The notes under the pieces are model-generated. The model ran no database searches. It was not told the origin of the DNA and saw nothing but the letters and a program-made list of their open reading frames with translations. A stretch of 21,078 bases of DNA, taken from JBGTKH01 sp041744735 (GTDB lineage Bacteria > Planctomycetota > Planctomycetia > Pirellulales > Pirellulaceae). This document shows positions 8,801-15,302 of this stretch, piece by piece. Numbering within the stretch: position 1 is the stretch's first letter; each line of letters opens with the position of its first letter. The position numbers were made by a program, and so were the translations under genes. The DNA lies in assembly GCA_041744735.1 (NCBI GenBank), contig JBGTKH010000515.1, forward strand, positions 1 through 21,078. The letters are read 5' to 3'.

Positions 8801-9954
8801 CGACGCAAACGATGAGCCGCGTGCATCGCGTACTCAATGCATCGGGGACGGAGGACGAGTTGGACGAGTTGGCCGCCGCAGCCGAGCTGTTCGCCGAACG
8901 ATGGAACGACGGACGCTCGACAAGTATTCGCATGGCCGTTGCCGAAACGGCTCAACGTGCCGGCAAGCCGGATGTGGCGCGCAGGATGCTTGAGCCGCTT
9001 CTCGACAAGACTTACGCGGCACCATTCCTGTTGGCGGACGCCTTATTCAAACAGGGCCAATGGCTGCGGGCCGCGGAGCTTTACGAGTCGGCATGGCAGA
9101 ACGGCCAGACCAACGGGCAACTCACGGCGTTGTATATGGCGGGCGAGTCGTTCATGCGCGCGGGCCGCGAAGAGGACGGGCGGCGGCTGAAACAACGGGC
9201 CTCGCAGATGGCGCTGGACAGCAGTTTCCGCCGGAGTATGGCGATCGAGCTGCTGGATCGCGGCTTAGAGGAAGACGCTGTCGAGCAATTCAACTTGGTG
9301 CTGCAAACCGCGCCGTTTGAATCGGCACAATGGAACGAAGCCATCCGCCGAATGGCCGATCGCGCCGAGGATCACCCGGCGGAATTGGCGGTGCTGCTGG
9401 AGTATTCGTTGCTCGATGATTTGCGAGCGGGCTTTTACCTGTTGAACGTCAACGATTATCTGCGCGTGCCTGCCAACATCCATCGGGCGCGGGCCAAGGC
9501 GGCGGCCGCCAAGGACGACATGGAAACGGTGCGCCGCGAATTCGACCTCGCGCTGGCCGCCTCGCCGGGAAATTCCCAGTTGGCCGAAGAGTTGATTCCG
9601 CTGCTCGATAAAAAGGGCCGGCGGCGTGAGGCGGATGAACTGTTCGACAAGGTTTTCACCGCCTACACATCGTGGACCGACGAATATCCACAGTGCTCCA
9701 CTCTGCACAACAATCTGGCCTGGATCTCCGCCCGCTGCGGCCGCCGCTTGGACGACGCCCTGAAGCACGCCGCGCGAGCCGTCGAACTGGCCCCAACCAA
9801 CGCCGGCTACGTCGACACGCTGGCCGAAGTCCACTTCCAACGCGGCGACCGCCCATCCGCCATCGCGCAGGGCCAACGTGCACTGTCGCTGCGTCCCGCG
9901 GACGAACACCTCAAGCGCCAACTCCACCGCTTTCAAAACGACCCGCTGCCATAG
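2899..9954 (+). CDS. Giant (2351-residue) HEAT-like / tandem helical repeat protein with C-terminal TPR region
   Basis: I do not recognise a named family for the whole protein. Residues 1-16 are hydrophobic (MNGVLWAGLVVALLAV), possibly a signal peptide or anchor but without basic residues or a clear cleavage site. Residues about 20-85 resemble a HEAT-type segment (LGSDKFAERQRATRFLWEQG...ALIKAAESDDAEIRARARQIL). From about 85 to 1620 there are some forty degenerate units of about 39 residues, each two predicted helices with the pattern 'G.FD.LL.LAR.E.D..RR..LL..LF.....A...LV'. Units in 579-964 are duplicated in tandem at 965-1351. From about 1630 to the end the chain becomes TPR-like, ending with clear TPR motifs (LHNNLAWISARCG..LDDALKHAARAVELAP, about 2269 on). 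No catalytic motif was seen. A scaffold or protein-binding role is plausible but unproven. The gene stands alone: a palindrome lies upstream and nuoH begins about 230 bases downstream. Confidence 0.85.
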   Translation: MNGVLWAGLVVALLAVTPQEIDTAVHDLGSDKFAERQRATRFLWEQGLAAEPALIKAAESDDAEIRARARQILSEFRYGILPGVPEDVITLIRGFRDGLPPDRLQALQGLAEKQQFATLERLIQLESNEEIRRALLVQLLQNATAVNHFLEAERLPKFIAAVAVKEDEAWRRSVLAQLLFTDKVVQRLADKGQLDTLVEFVDGEKSAEVRRGMLMFLFSNQATINRLAQKDGLTFLLTMAAKSDDKATRGIWLRQIVSASETAKLLTDEKHLQRLLAFANEHLDAEQQNAVHVQLFQNETLVAAIVEKRGLDGLKSLVAFEKDPVKRGRLLGTLLSTGTVRNHLAERNQMSGLFKLVRDESHADARGECLKALAENGTLLYWRMDDATRKELWVLLKAGPEKGQPWRANIILSTLSYGNVPEMLRDKGEVEWLLQLFRDDATADERGRLLQFFTYSNMLRLMIDQQRFDTLLEMAKTLPPESRGQVLGRLVASTDGTQHLIDAKRLPLLVSLAKEETDGNARQQYLEALFRNGAAMTALVDNDLYDKLLPLIESEKDAARRGSLRGGYYAGSLRPLQKLAEKKQLDTLLTIARDEADPEARRQYLLRLFGSYYAIPLLVQEGHYDALLELAEQDGSSRVKLLSQLYAQPAVIERFVKQEETQTLLRFARDEADQEGRQLLVQRLFYSEPALAALIKQGEFDALRALAMREELKPYRATLLSRLFSSPSHLEGLARRDETGKLIQWVRDSEDAVRRSVVESLVSREASLKILVEKEHLDDLIGLAKQDSQATTRGQTLARLMTQPVVLNTLARQKKLDLILQTARQEPNDGQNLFLSNLFNNSQAMAMLLEHGSFDACYELALATTDATQRSMRLAQLLTNPKTIEHLVAQKKTDVLLRIAHESDAAARQRFLEPVFRSTAAMTALIAAGSFDVLHGLVQSDEDRIRRCVLLADLYAGNPATVKMLAEKKQLDVVLQTARDETNPDARRQYLLRVFGSYYAMPSLVEHGQCEPMLALAEEEPDAAARVQLLARLYAQPAVVEHLVKQKQAEKLLRFAQGELDDQHRLQVVYRLFQSSAALDALVEQGHFDALRSLAEMPALRSNRDTFLRQLLTSTAVVERLAGRDELANLFEWVRNLDDATRRQVVPAFTARAETVKLLADKGHLNDLIALAKQEPNATTRGQALAQLLVQPVVQADLARRNELAAMLQSVAQDAPDARRYFCMYLLGSQQTVELLVAQGLFKDLFKLAAEADTGTGTSRLLQLLTNPKVIEHLVAQKQLQLLFETVRDQKTDEGRRQALLALFRSSTTVATLVQHGQFGELDALCRSETDPAARRQLLAALLANHAAIELLAKDGRLDQTVKEVLEESEKDAKQLLISRLLSHSDALNTLLDRGFLDQLYALADAQSDATLRRYWLARLLTAPKSIQQLVKDNRGQLLLSLIAAEPEPARRTMLLQNVVNQPDAIAAIVADGGLDVLLKLVKEEPSESQREYWLSSVLFNPAVVDHLVEHNRLMEMIDDYKPQENAQRRQRFFYGLTYHQNSSRLLRDPKLAAQLVTVLKADDTSNRDNWVRSILQNPRIWQALIASGQMSVLQEIVKLESDDKLRAESLQRVLYEPAGFVPHLIQQGKLDEALEWLEEHATDDVGRMRLAILLLLTGKIDERIKAGKNEDPRLLTYLWRAKGDLEKARAAAEQTGDDGLLKAVLVEQRRWAEAARLQAAGPCALPVPVTNPPRDPAQARIEQLGLAAAYQRLAGNSADFERSISDVEQLATLVPNDADLPWLCFEALALNDRPAEGIKLVMASHPVRAFDLLVYRHQYREARDLARWPENAAPDRVWLDSLPVTAGAGDTTAQALQRVEFAMKVARLLHMLGLGAESKQVFDLVETFAQQQPAENDAGASRRRCWDQVALALVQLGDEQRGWQAATHSQYSADSQPGVYPMLYGQRILEASGWWMFFRQQFAGEPPTQTMSRVHRVLNASGTEDELDELAAAAELFAERWNDGRSTSIRMAVAETAQRAGKPDVARRMLEPLLDKTYAAPFLLADALFKQGQWLRAAELYESAWQNGQTNGQLTALYMAGESFMRAGREEDGRRLKQRASQMALDSSFRRSMAIELLDRGLEEDAVEQFNLVLQTAPFESAQWNEAIRRMADRAEDHPAELAVLLEYSLLDDLRAGFYLLNVNDYLRVPANIHRARAKAAAAKDDMETVRREFDLALAASPGNSQLAEELIPLLDKKGRRREADELFDKVFTAYTSWTDEYPQCSTLHNNLAWISARCGRRLDDALKHAARAVELAPTNAGYVDTLAEVHFQRGDRPSAIAQGQRALSLRPADEHLKRQLHRFQNDPLP
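4633..6951 (+). repeat. Tandem duplication of a ~1.16-kb block inside the giant repeat gene
   Basis: Copy A (4633-5790) and copy B (5791-6951) both open with codons for LAEKKQLD and stay aligned unit by unit (offset 1158 bases, 386 residues). Shared landmarks in order include ARRQYLLR.FGSYYA, LYAQPAV, FDALR.LA, TTRGQ.LA.L, LTNPK.IEHLVAQK and FRS. In the first 41 residues of the block I count 31 identities by eye. This is a higher-order repeat of about ten 39-residue units. Confidence 0.8.
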
Positions 9955-10166
9955 TTCTCCAGGTCATCGGTATGCCTTTCTGACATCGGGGATGGCGAAT
10001 CGGGAAAAATGTGTCCGTGGGGGCTTGTGGATGCTGGGCGCCTTGTGCCATATTTCACGATCTTTGGGGACGACCGCGACAGGGCTTCGATGTCGGGCAC
10101 GTGTGCGTTGGTCGTCGGACACAGGTTGTCGTGCCGCTTTCTCCGATGCTTGGGAGCGGCTGGAAA

Positions 10167-10170
10167 AGGA
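10167..10170 (+). promoter_or_regulatory. Weak ribosome binding site supporting GTG 10182 as the nuoH start
   Basis: AGGA, within an A/G-rich GGAAAAGGA, lies 11 bases before GTG 10182. The spacing is long, so this is modest support; ATG 10146 remains possible. Confidence 0.35.
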
Positions 10171-10181
10171 CGAGCCCAACT

Positions 10182-11426
10182 GTGGCCGAGTACTTCCATT
10201 CCGCTTGGCAGTTGCCAACCGCGCTGGCGTATTTGCTGGCGGCGTTGATTCATTGTTTCTTGCTGATCAACGTGGTGGCGGTCGGCGCGCTGGTGTTCAT
10301 TTGGATGGAGCGAAAGATCTCGGGCCGCATCCAGGATCGGCTGGGTCCGACGCGCGTGGGCGGGCGATTCGGTTGGCTGCAGACGCTGGCCGACGGCGTT
10401 AAGCTGATCGCCAAAGAAGACATCACGCCGGGCGGAGCGGACGCGATGCTGTTCAAGCTCGCGCCGTACATCAGCTTCGCGGCCAGCTACGCGGCGTACC
10501 TGGCATTGCCGTTTGCCGACGGCTGGGTCGCACAGTACCTGAGCGTGGCGGTGTTCTTCATTCTGGCCGTGATGGGGCTGGAAGTTTTCGGCGTGATTCT
10601 GGCCGGTTACTCATCCGGCTCCAAGTGGTCGCTGTTCGGCGGCATGCGCGAATCGGCGCAGGTGGTCAGCTACGAAGTGCCGATGGCCATGTGTGTGCTG
10701 CTGCCGGTGATGATCGTCGGCAGCATGGATTTGGTGAAAATTGCCAATGTACAGGCCGGCTTGTTGACCAACTGGTTGATCTTCCACGATCCGTTCACGT
10801 TCATCGTCTTTTGGGTTTATTTCACCTGCGCCACGGCCAGCGTGAATCGTGCCCCATTCGACTTGGCGGAAGCGGAAAGCGAACTGGTGGCCGGATTCCA
10901 CATGGAATACTCGGGGCTGCGGTGGAGCATCTTCTTCATGGCCGAGTACGGTTCGATGTTCGCCGTCAGCGGTCTGGCCGCGATTCTGTTCTTCGGCGGT
11001 TGGCACGGTCCGATTCCGATTTTCCAAATCATCGGCTGGAGTTACGAGCACGTACCCGGCGAAGCGTGGCAATTGACCGGATATCTGGCGAATCTTGCCG
11101 GCTGTTTGAATTTCGTGCTGAAGGCCGTGGTCGGCGTGAGCGTGATGATGTGGATCCGCTGGACGCTGCCGCGTCTGCGCATCGACCAAGTGATGACGAC
11201 CTGCTGGAAGTATTGTGTGCCGATCTCCGCCGGCTGCTTCGTGTTGGCGGCAATTTGGACGGTCATGGACATCCCGTTCGCCAACGACATCGCTCCGGCG
11301 AAGCCGCGCTACGCCGTACGTGAGTTCTGGTTGGAACAGGAGAATCGTGCGGCAGCCACTGAATTCTCACGAATTCAGCTACCAGTCGCGGCGAATCGTA
11401 CGGCTGCGGAAGGGGGTGCGCGATGA
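10182..11426 (+). CDS. nuoH: NADH-quinone oxidoreductase subunit H (NuoH)
   Basis: NuoH is the membrane subunit of complex I that forms the quinone chamber at the junction of the peripheral and membrane arms. Diagnostic segments are WMERKISGRIQDRLGPTRVG, LADGVKLIAKEDITP, the acidic chamber loop FDLAEAESELVAGFHMEYSG and FFMAEYGSMF, with about eight hydrophobic helices. The start is uncertain. GTG 10182 (414 residues) has AGGA 11 bases upstream and starts close to the first helix; ATG 10146 (426 residues) lacks a ribosome site. The 200 bases before it hold no recognised feature. The last ~20 residues (from about TEFSRIQLP) are encoded by a REP-like hairpin plus trailing DNA, an unusual tail. 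The stop overlaps the nuoJ start by four bases (ATGA). nuoI, which usually follows nuoH, is absent here. The subunit call is secure. Confidence 0.95.
   Translation: MAEYFHSAWQLPTALAYLLAALIHCFLLINVVAVGALVFIWMERKISGRIQDRLGPTRVGGRFGWLQTLADGVKLIAKEDITPGGADAMLFKLAPYISFAASYAAYLALPFADGWVAQYLSVAVFFILAVMGLEVFGVILAGYSSGSKWSLFGGMRESAQVVSYEVPMAMCVLLPVMIVGSMDLVKIANVQAGLLTNWLIFHDPFTFIVFWVYFTCATASVNRAPFDLAEAESELVAGFHMEYSGLRWSIFFMAEYGSMFAVSGLAAILFFGGWHGPIPIFQIIGWSYEHVPGEAWQLTGYLANLAGCLNFVLKAVVGVSVMMWIRWTLPRLRIDQVMTTCWKYCVPISAGCFVLAAIWTVMDIPFANDIAPAKPRYAVREFWLEQENRAAATEFSRIQLPVAANRTAAEGGAR
11359..11383. repeat. Solitary REP-like hairpin inside the 3' end of nuoH
   Basis: CTGAATTC (11359-11366), loop TCAC (11367-11370) and GAATTCAG (11371-11378) form a perfect 8-bp stem, running into CTAC (11379-11382). 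Read on the minus strand it is GTAGC-TGAATTC-GTGA-GAATTCA, the same layout as the elements at 86-151 and 20136-20180. It is read through in frame as part of the NuoH C-terminal tail. No convincing partner hairpin is nearby. Confidence 0.75.
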
Positions 11427-12097
11427 TGTCCCTCTTGGCCGCGACGGCTATCAACTGGCATTCGATTTTCTTCCTGCTGTTCGCGCTGGTGGCGTGCTTC
11501 TTCGCACTGGCCGTGTTGTTCACCAGCAACATTGTGCGGATGGCGTTTTATTTGATCCTGTCGCTGGGTGCGACGGCGGGGCTGTTCTTTCTGGCGGGAG
11601 CCGCGTTTGTGGGCGCGATGCAGTTGATGATTTACGTCGGCGGCACGCTGGTGCTGCTGGTGTTCGGCGTAATGCTCACGGCTCAACAATCATTTATTTC
11701 GATGAAGACCAAAGGGGGCGACTGGATTTTGGCCGCCGCGGCCGGCGGTACGATGTTGGTGCTGTTGATCAGCATCGCGTTCCGAGTGGAGGACTGGAGA
11801 GCGGGCCGCCCGGACGGCGATCAACTGACGGCCGCCGACGTGGAAGACACCACACGAATCGGCGCCGCGTTTATCGGCGTGCGAACCGACAAGCTGGATG
11901 TTTACGACGATGCGGCTAAAGACGGCGAGAGCGAACCGGACGCCGCAGGCCAACTTACGCTGCAGGGGATGTCCGGCTACCTGCTGCCGTTTGAAATCGT
12001 TTCGATCCATTTGCTGGTCGTGCTGATTGGTGCCGCCTATTTGGCCCGCGCCAAGAAACGTGCTCCCGCGAGGTCTGCATCGACCACCCAACGTTAA
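11423..12097 (+). CDS. nuoJ: NADH-quinone oxidoreductase subunit J (NuoJ)
   Basis: NuoJ is a small membrane subunit between NuoH and the antiporter-like subunits; one of its helices takes part in the conformational coupling of complex I. The 224-residue product has the expected helices and the family signature QLMIYVGGTLVLLVFGVML (residues 67-85), with a final helix EIVSIHLLVVLIGAAYLARAKK. Between the penultimate and last helices (about 122-182) lies a roughly 60-residue acidic hydrophilic loop (WRAGRPDGDQ...AAKDGESEPDAAG), longer than in the short bacterial NuoJ. The start ATG overlaps the nuoH stop as ATGA, suggesting translational coupling, with a purine-rich GGAAGGGGG upstream. A second ATG follows directly at 11426. 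Confidence 0.94.
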   Translation: MMSLLAATAINWHSIFFLLFALVACFFALAVLFTSNIVRMAFYLILSLGATAGLFFLAGAAFVGAMQLMIYVGGTLVLLVFGVMLTAQQSFISMKTKGGDWILAAAAGGTMLVLLISIAFRVEDWRAGRPDGDQLTAADVEDTTRIGAAFIGVRTDKLDVYDDAAKDGESEPDAAGQLTLQGMSGYLLPFEIVSIHLLVVLIGAAYLARAKKRAPARSASTTQR

Positions 12098-12113
12098 CGA
12101 ACCATCGAATGCC

Positions 12114-12449
12114 ATGAACCTGTTAACTGACCCTATCGGAGTTTCGCATTACTTGGCCGTCGGCGCGGTGCTGTTTGTCACCGGCGCGGTGTGCATGGCC
12201 ACGAAGCGCAACGCGCTGGGCGTGCTGATGGGGATCGAATTGGTGCTGAACGGTGCGAACATCAACTTCGTGGCCTTCGGCAGCAAGCTGTTGCGATCCG
12301 ACTCGTTCGGTTTGGACGGCCAGTTGTTTGCCCTGTTTGTGATCGTGCTGGCGGCGGCCGAGGCGGCTGTGGCGCTGGCCATCGCGCTGAACTTCTACAA
12401 CAACCACACCACCATCGACGTCGATCGCGCGGACGACCTGAAGGGCTGA
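12114..12449 (+). CDS. nuoK: NADH-quinone oxidoreductase subunit K (NuoK)
   Basis: NuoK is a three-helix proton-channel subunit of the complex I membrane arm. The 111-residue product is close to the usual ~100. It carries the two buried glutamates of the family: GIELVLNGAN with E42 and AAEAAVALAI with E83, corresponding to the essential helix-2 and helix-3 glutamates. The open frame extends upstream to 12027 inside nuoJ, but ATG 12114 gives the normal N-terminus; no strong ribosome site is visible. Its stop overlaps the nuoL start by one base (TGATG), so the two are probably coupled. The last ~15 residues form a short acidic tail. Confidence 0.95.
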   Translation: MNLLTDPIGVSHYLAVGAVLFVTGAVCMATKRNALGVLMGIELVLNGANINFVAFGSKLLRSDSFGLDGQLFALFVIVLAAAEAAVALAIALNFYNNHTTIDVDRADDLKG

Positions 12450-15139
12450 TGCAACCTGCTCACATACCGCTGTTGTTAGGCGCGGCCGTTTTGCTGCCGC
12501 TGGCCTCATTCTTCGTGATCCTGGTGTTCGGGCCGAAGATGGGACACGCGGGCAAATTCGCGGGAAATGTGGCCACCGGCGCGATTGTGGGTGCCGGCCT
12601 GTTGTCGTTCATTTCGCTGTTCATTTGGCTCGGCGAGCATTGGCCGGAGAAGCCTCACCACGGTGGTCATGACGAAGCGAGTTCCGGCGAACATGGCGGC
12701 CAGCACGATAACGGTGCCGGCGAGCAGGAGAAGAGTGGCGAGCATCGCGCCGCCGCGAAACGCGATCGTGCCCCGCTGGTCATGAACGTCGCATTTCATC
12801 CCGGGCACATCGACGAAGAACCGACAGCAGACGAAGATGCCGCACAGCACGCAACAGATAAAGATGACGGCGAGCATGCGCATCCGGTGTACACCGGCGA
12901 TTATTATTTGCTCGGGCAGTTCGGCCGCCTGCGTGTGACGATCAGCTACTACGTCGACACGCTGACGGTAGTTATGTTTTGCATGGTCACGCTGATCGCG
13001 TCCTGCATTCATTTCTACTCGACCGGCTACATGCACGACGAGCTGCATGACTTCACGGATCACGAAGTGCATATGAGCGACGGCTCGCACCTGCACCGGC
13101 CGGGGCGCTATCACCGTTTCTTCCAATACATGTCGCTGTTTTGCTTCAGCATGCTGGGGCTGGTGCTGGCCGGCAACATCGCGATGGTGTTTGTGTTTTG
13201 GGAGTTGGTGGGCATCTGCTCGTATTTTCTGATCGGCTTCTACGTCGAGCGAAAAAGTGCCTCGAACGCGGCCAACAAAGCATTCATCGTCAACCGCATC
13301 GGCGACTTCGGGATGATCATCGGTTTGATGGCCCTGTGGACGGGCTTGGGGACGTTCTCGTTTGGCGACGTGCCACGAGTGGATCCGCAGACGGGCGCGG
13401 TTGTGAAAGATGACCACGGAAAGGTCGTTCTAGAGCCCGGCATCTTCAGTCAGGTGAGGCCGGGCAAAGACGAGCATCCTTATGGACCCGAACGGGCTCA
13501 TGAGTTGATCGTTCCCGATGGCATGGTGCAAGCTGCCGCCAGCGAGCGAGTGGTCGCCATCGTGCGCGACCACGCGTCGTTGTTCCCCGACCATCCGGAG
13601 GACGCTGACGCCGCATCGCAAGCTCAGATCGAATACGAAACACGCGGCTGGCGAGACCAAGGATACGGCTATTGGCTGTTGGTGATTGCCGGCATTGGCA
13701 TCTTCTGCGGTTGCGTGGGCAAGAGCGCGCAGTTCCCATTGCACACGTGGTTGCCCGACGCGCTGGAAGGCCCCACGCCGGTTTCTGCTTTGGTGCATTC
13801 GGCGACGATGGTGGCGGCGGGCGTGTATTTGGTCGGGCGGTTTTATCCCGTGTTCGCGCCGGAAGTGCTGCTGGTGATCGCCATCGTCGGCTGCATTACT
13901 TTGTTTATGGCTGCGACGATTGCCATTACCGCAACGGACATCAAGCGCGTGTTGGCGTATTCAACGGTCAGTCAGTTGGGCTACATGATGTTGTCGTTGG
14001 GCGTCGGCGGTTGGGCCGCGGGCTTGACCCACCTGATCACGCACGCGTTCTTCAAGAGCCTGCTCTTCCTTTGCTCCGGTTCGGTGATTCACGCGGTACA
14101 CACGAATGAATTGCCGCAGATGGGCGGATTGCTAAAGAAGATGCCGTACACGGCCATCACGATGCTTATCGGTTGCTTGGCAATCGCCGGCGTCGGATTC
14201 CCGATGGTGATTTTCGGCGGACACGGGATTGGCTTTAGCGGTTTCTACTCGAAGGATGCAATCCTGGAGCAAGCGTACTCGTTCATGCAGACGAACAACT
14301 CCGCTTGGTCCGCGATCTTTTTCTGTGCGGCGGCGGGCGGCGCGGCGATTACGTCGTTCTACATGTTCCGGCTGTGGTTTTTGGCGTTTGTCGGCAAGCC
14401 GCGAGATCATCACCGCTACGATCACGCTCATGAATCGCCGAAGGTGATGTACATTCCGCTGATGATCTTGGCGTTTTTCGCGATCACCGTTGCCTGGCAG
14501 CTTTACGATTTCATGCCCGAGAGCAAACGGAATCCCGCCAATTTGAATCTGGTTTATTTGCTGGAGCAAGCTCGCCCCGCGGGAACCGAAGCAGCGGCGT
14601 TCGGCAAGCTGCTGACAGGCACGTGGCCCGCCGAGCACGACAGTCACGCGTTGGCGATTCGCTTGCCCGTGACGTTGTTGGCGACCGGCACGTGGATTGT
14701 CGGCATCGGTTTGGCATGTGCCTTCTACTGGTTGCGTTACCTGGAGGCAGAAGATGTGCGGAAGACGTTCCAGCCGATTTACCGGTTCTTGATCAACAAG
14801 TGGTGGTTCGACGAACTGTACGATTTTATTTTCGTTCGGCCGGTACACGTGATTTCGCGATTGGCCGCGATGATTGACCGGCGGTATATCGACGGACTGA
14901 TCGACGGTTCGGCGCGAGTGACGCGCTGGTTCTCGTCGGCGTTTGAATGGGTAGCGGACCAGACGATTGTGGACGGGTTTGTGAACCTGCTGGCCGCGTG
15001 GGCGTATGCGTTGGGCGTGTCGCTCCGCCAGGTGCAAACCGGCCGCATCCGCCAGTATGTGTTGTTTATTGTCGTCGGCGCGATTGCCATTTTTATCCTG
15101 ATCAGCTTCTTTTGGAGCCCCGAAACCCCAGCCCGCTGA
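12449..15139 (+). CDS. nuoL: NADH-quinone oxidoreductase subunit L (NuoL), with His-rich insertions
   Basis: NuoL is the distal antiporter-like proton-pumping subunit of complex I, with the long lateral helix. Signatures: VFWELVGICSYFLIG with E252, NRIGDFG, GKSAQFPLHTWLPDALEGPTPVSALVHSATMV, STVSQLGYMM, THAFFKSLLFLCSGSVIH and FYSKDAIL. At 896 residues it is far longer than the usual 610-650. The extra length is mainly hydrophilic. Residues 64-146 contain 12 histidines among many Asp/Glu/Gly. A second stretch (196-222) has seven more histidines. A third insertion of about 100 residues (HGKVVLEPGIF...ASQAQIEYETRGW) lies just before the GKSAQFPLH helix. The start overlaps the nuoK stop (TGATG). 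Identity is secure; a role of the inserts in metal or proton handling is only a guess. Confidence 0.95.
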   Translation: MQPAHIPLLLGAAVLLPLASFFVILVFGPKMGHAGKFAGNVATGAIVGAGLLSFISLFIWLGEHWPEKPHHGGHDEASSGEHGGQHDNGAGEQEKSGEHRAAAKRDRAPLVMNVAFHPGHIDEEPTADEDAAQHATDKDDGEHAHPVYTGDYYLLGQFGRLRVTISYYVDTLTVVMFCMVTLIASCIHFYSTGYMHDELHDFTDHEVHMSDGSHLHRPGRYHRFFQYMSLFCFSMLGLVLAGNIAMVFVFWELVGICSYFLIGFYVERKSASNAANKAFIVNRIGDFGMIIGLMALWTGLGTFSFGDVPRVDPQTGAVVKDDHGKVVLEPGIFSQVRPGKDEHPYGPERAHELIVPDGMVQAAASERVVAIVRDHASLFPDHPEDADAASQAQIEYETRGWRDQGYGYWLLVIAGIGIFCGCVGKSAQFPLHTWLPDALEGPTPVSALVHSATMVAAGVYLVGRFYPVFAPEVLLVIAIVGCITLFMAATIAITATDIKRVLAYSTVSQLGYMMLSLGVGGWAAGLTHLITHAFFKSLLFLCSGSVIHAVHTNELPQMGGLLKKMPYTAITMLIGCLAIAGVGFPMVIFGGHGIGFSGFYSKDAILEQAYSFMQTNNSAWSAIFFCAAAGGAAITSFYMFRLWFLAFVGKPRDHHRYDHAHESPKVMYIPLMILAFFAITVAWQLYDFMPESKRNPANLNLVYLLEQARPAGTEAAAFGKLLTGTWPAEHDSHALAIRLPVTLLATGTWIVGIGLACAFYWLRYLEAEDVRKTFQPIYRFLINKWWFDELYDFIFVRPVHVISRLAAMIDRRYIDGLIDGSARVTRWFSSAFEWVADQTIVDGFVNLLAAWAYALGVSLRQVQTGRIRQYVLFIVVGAIAIFILISFFWSPETPAR

Positions 15140-15180
15140 CGACATAAGATTCCAAAATACCTCGAGCGCATTTCGAAACG

Positions 15181-15245
15181 GTAGCTGCACTCGCCAGAGT
15201 GCGGATGGATGCCGGAAAGGCCCGCGTGCTGGCGAACGCAGCTAC
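15181..15245. repeat. REPIN-like inverted pair (GCCA-loop variant) between nuoL and nuoM
   Basis: The plus-strand element is GTAGCT (15181-15186), stem GCACTC, loop GCCA, stem GAGTGC (ending 15202). The minus-strand element is GTAGCT (15245-15240), stem GCGTTC, loop GCCA, stem GCACGC (plus 15239-15224), with one mismatch. The outer ends GTAGCTGC / GCAGCTAC are perfect inverted repeats. The layout matches the other pairs but the loop is GCCA instead of GTGA. It lies in the 163-base gap inside an otherwise tightly packed operon; nothing else is seen in the gap. Confidence 0.75.
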
Positions 15246-15302
15246 GATTGATTTAGATTTTGAAATGGCCACTGGACAACCTTCCTACGGGAATTGACAG
15301 AT

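Noticed and set aside
11315..11330. CGTACGTGAGTTC as a partner hairpin for the nuoH REP
   Set aside because: It has no GTAGC start and no complementary stem, and it encodes the conserved NuoH residues AVREF.
12638..12900. His-rich part of NuoL as a separate gene fused by frameshift
   Set aside because: The frame is continuous, helices before and after fit one NuoL, and composition is that of a loop insertion rather than a domain.
12506..13417. 303-residue open frame on the minus strand opposite nuoL
   Set aside because: It is an antisense shadow of nuoL; the plus strand carries unmistakable NuoL motifs.
14132..15190. 352-residue open frame on the minus strand opposite the nuoL 3' half
   Set aside because: Composition is that of an antisense frame and the coding strand is clearly nuoL.
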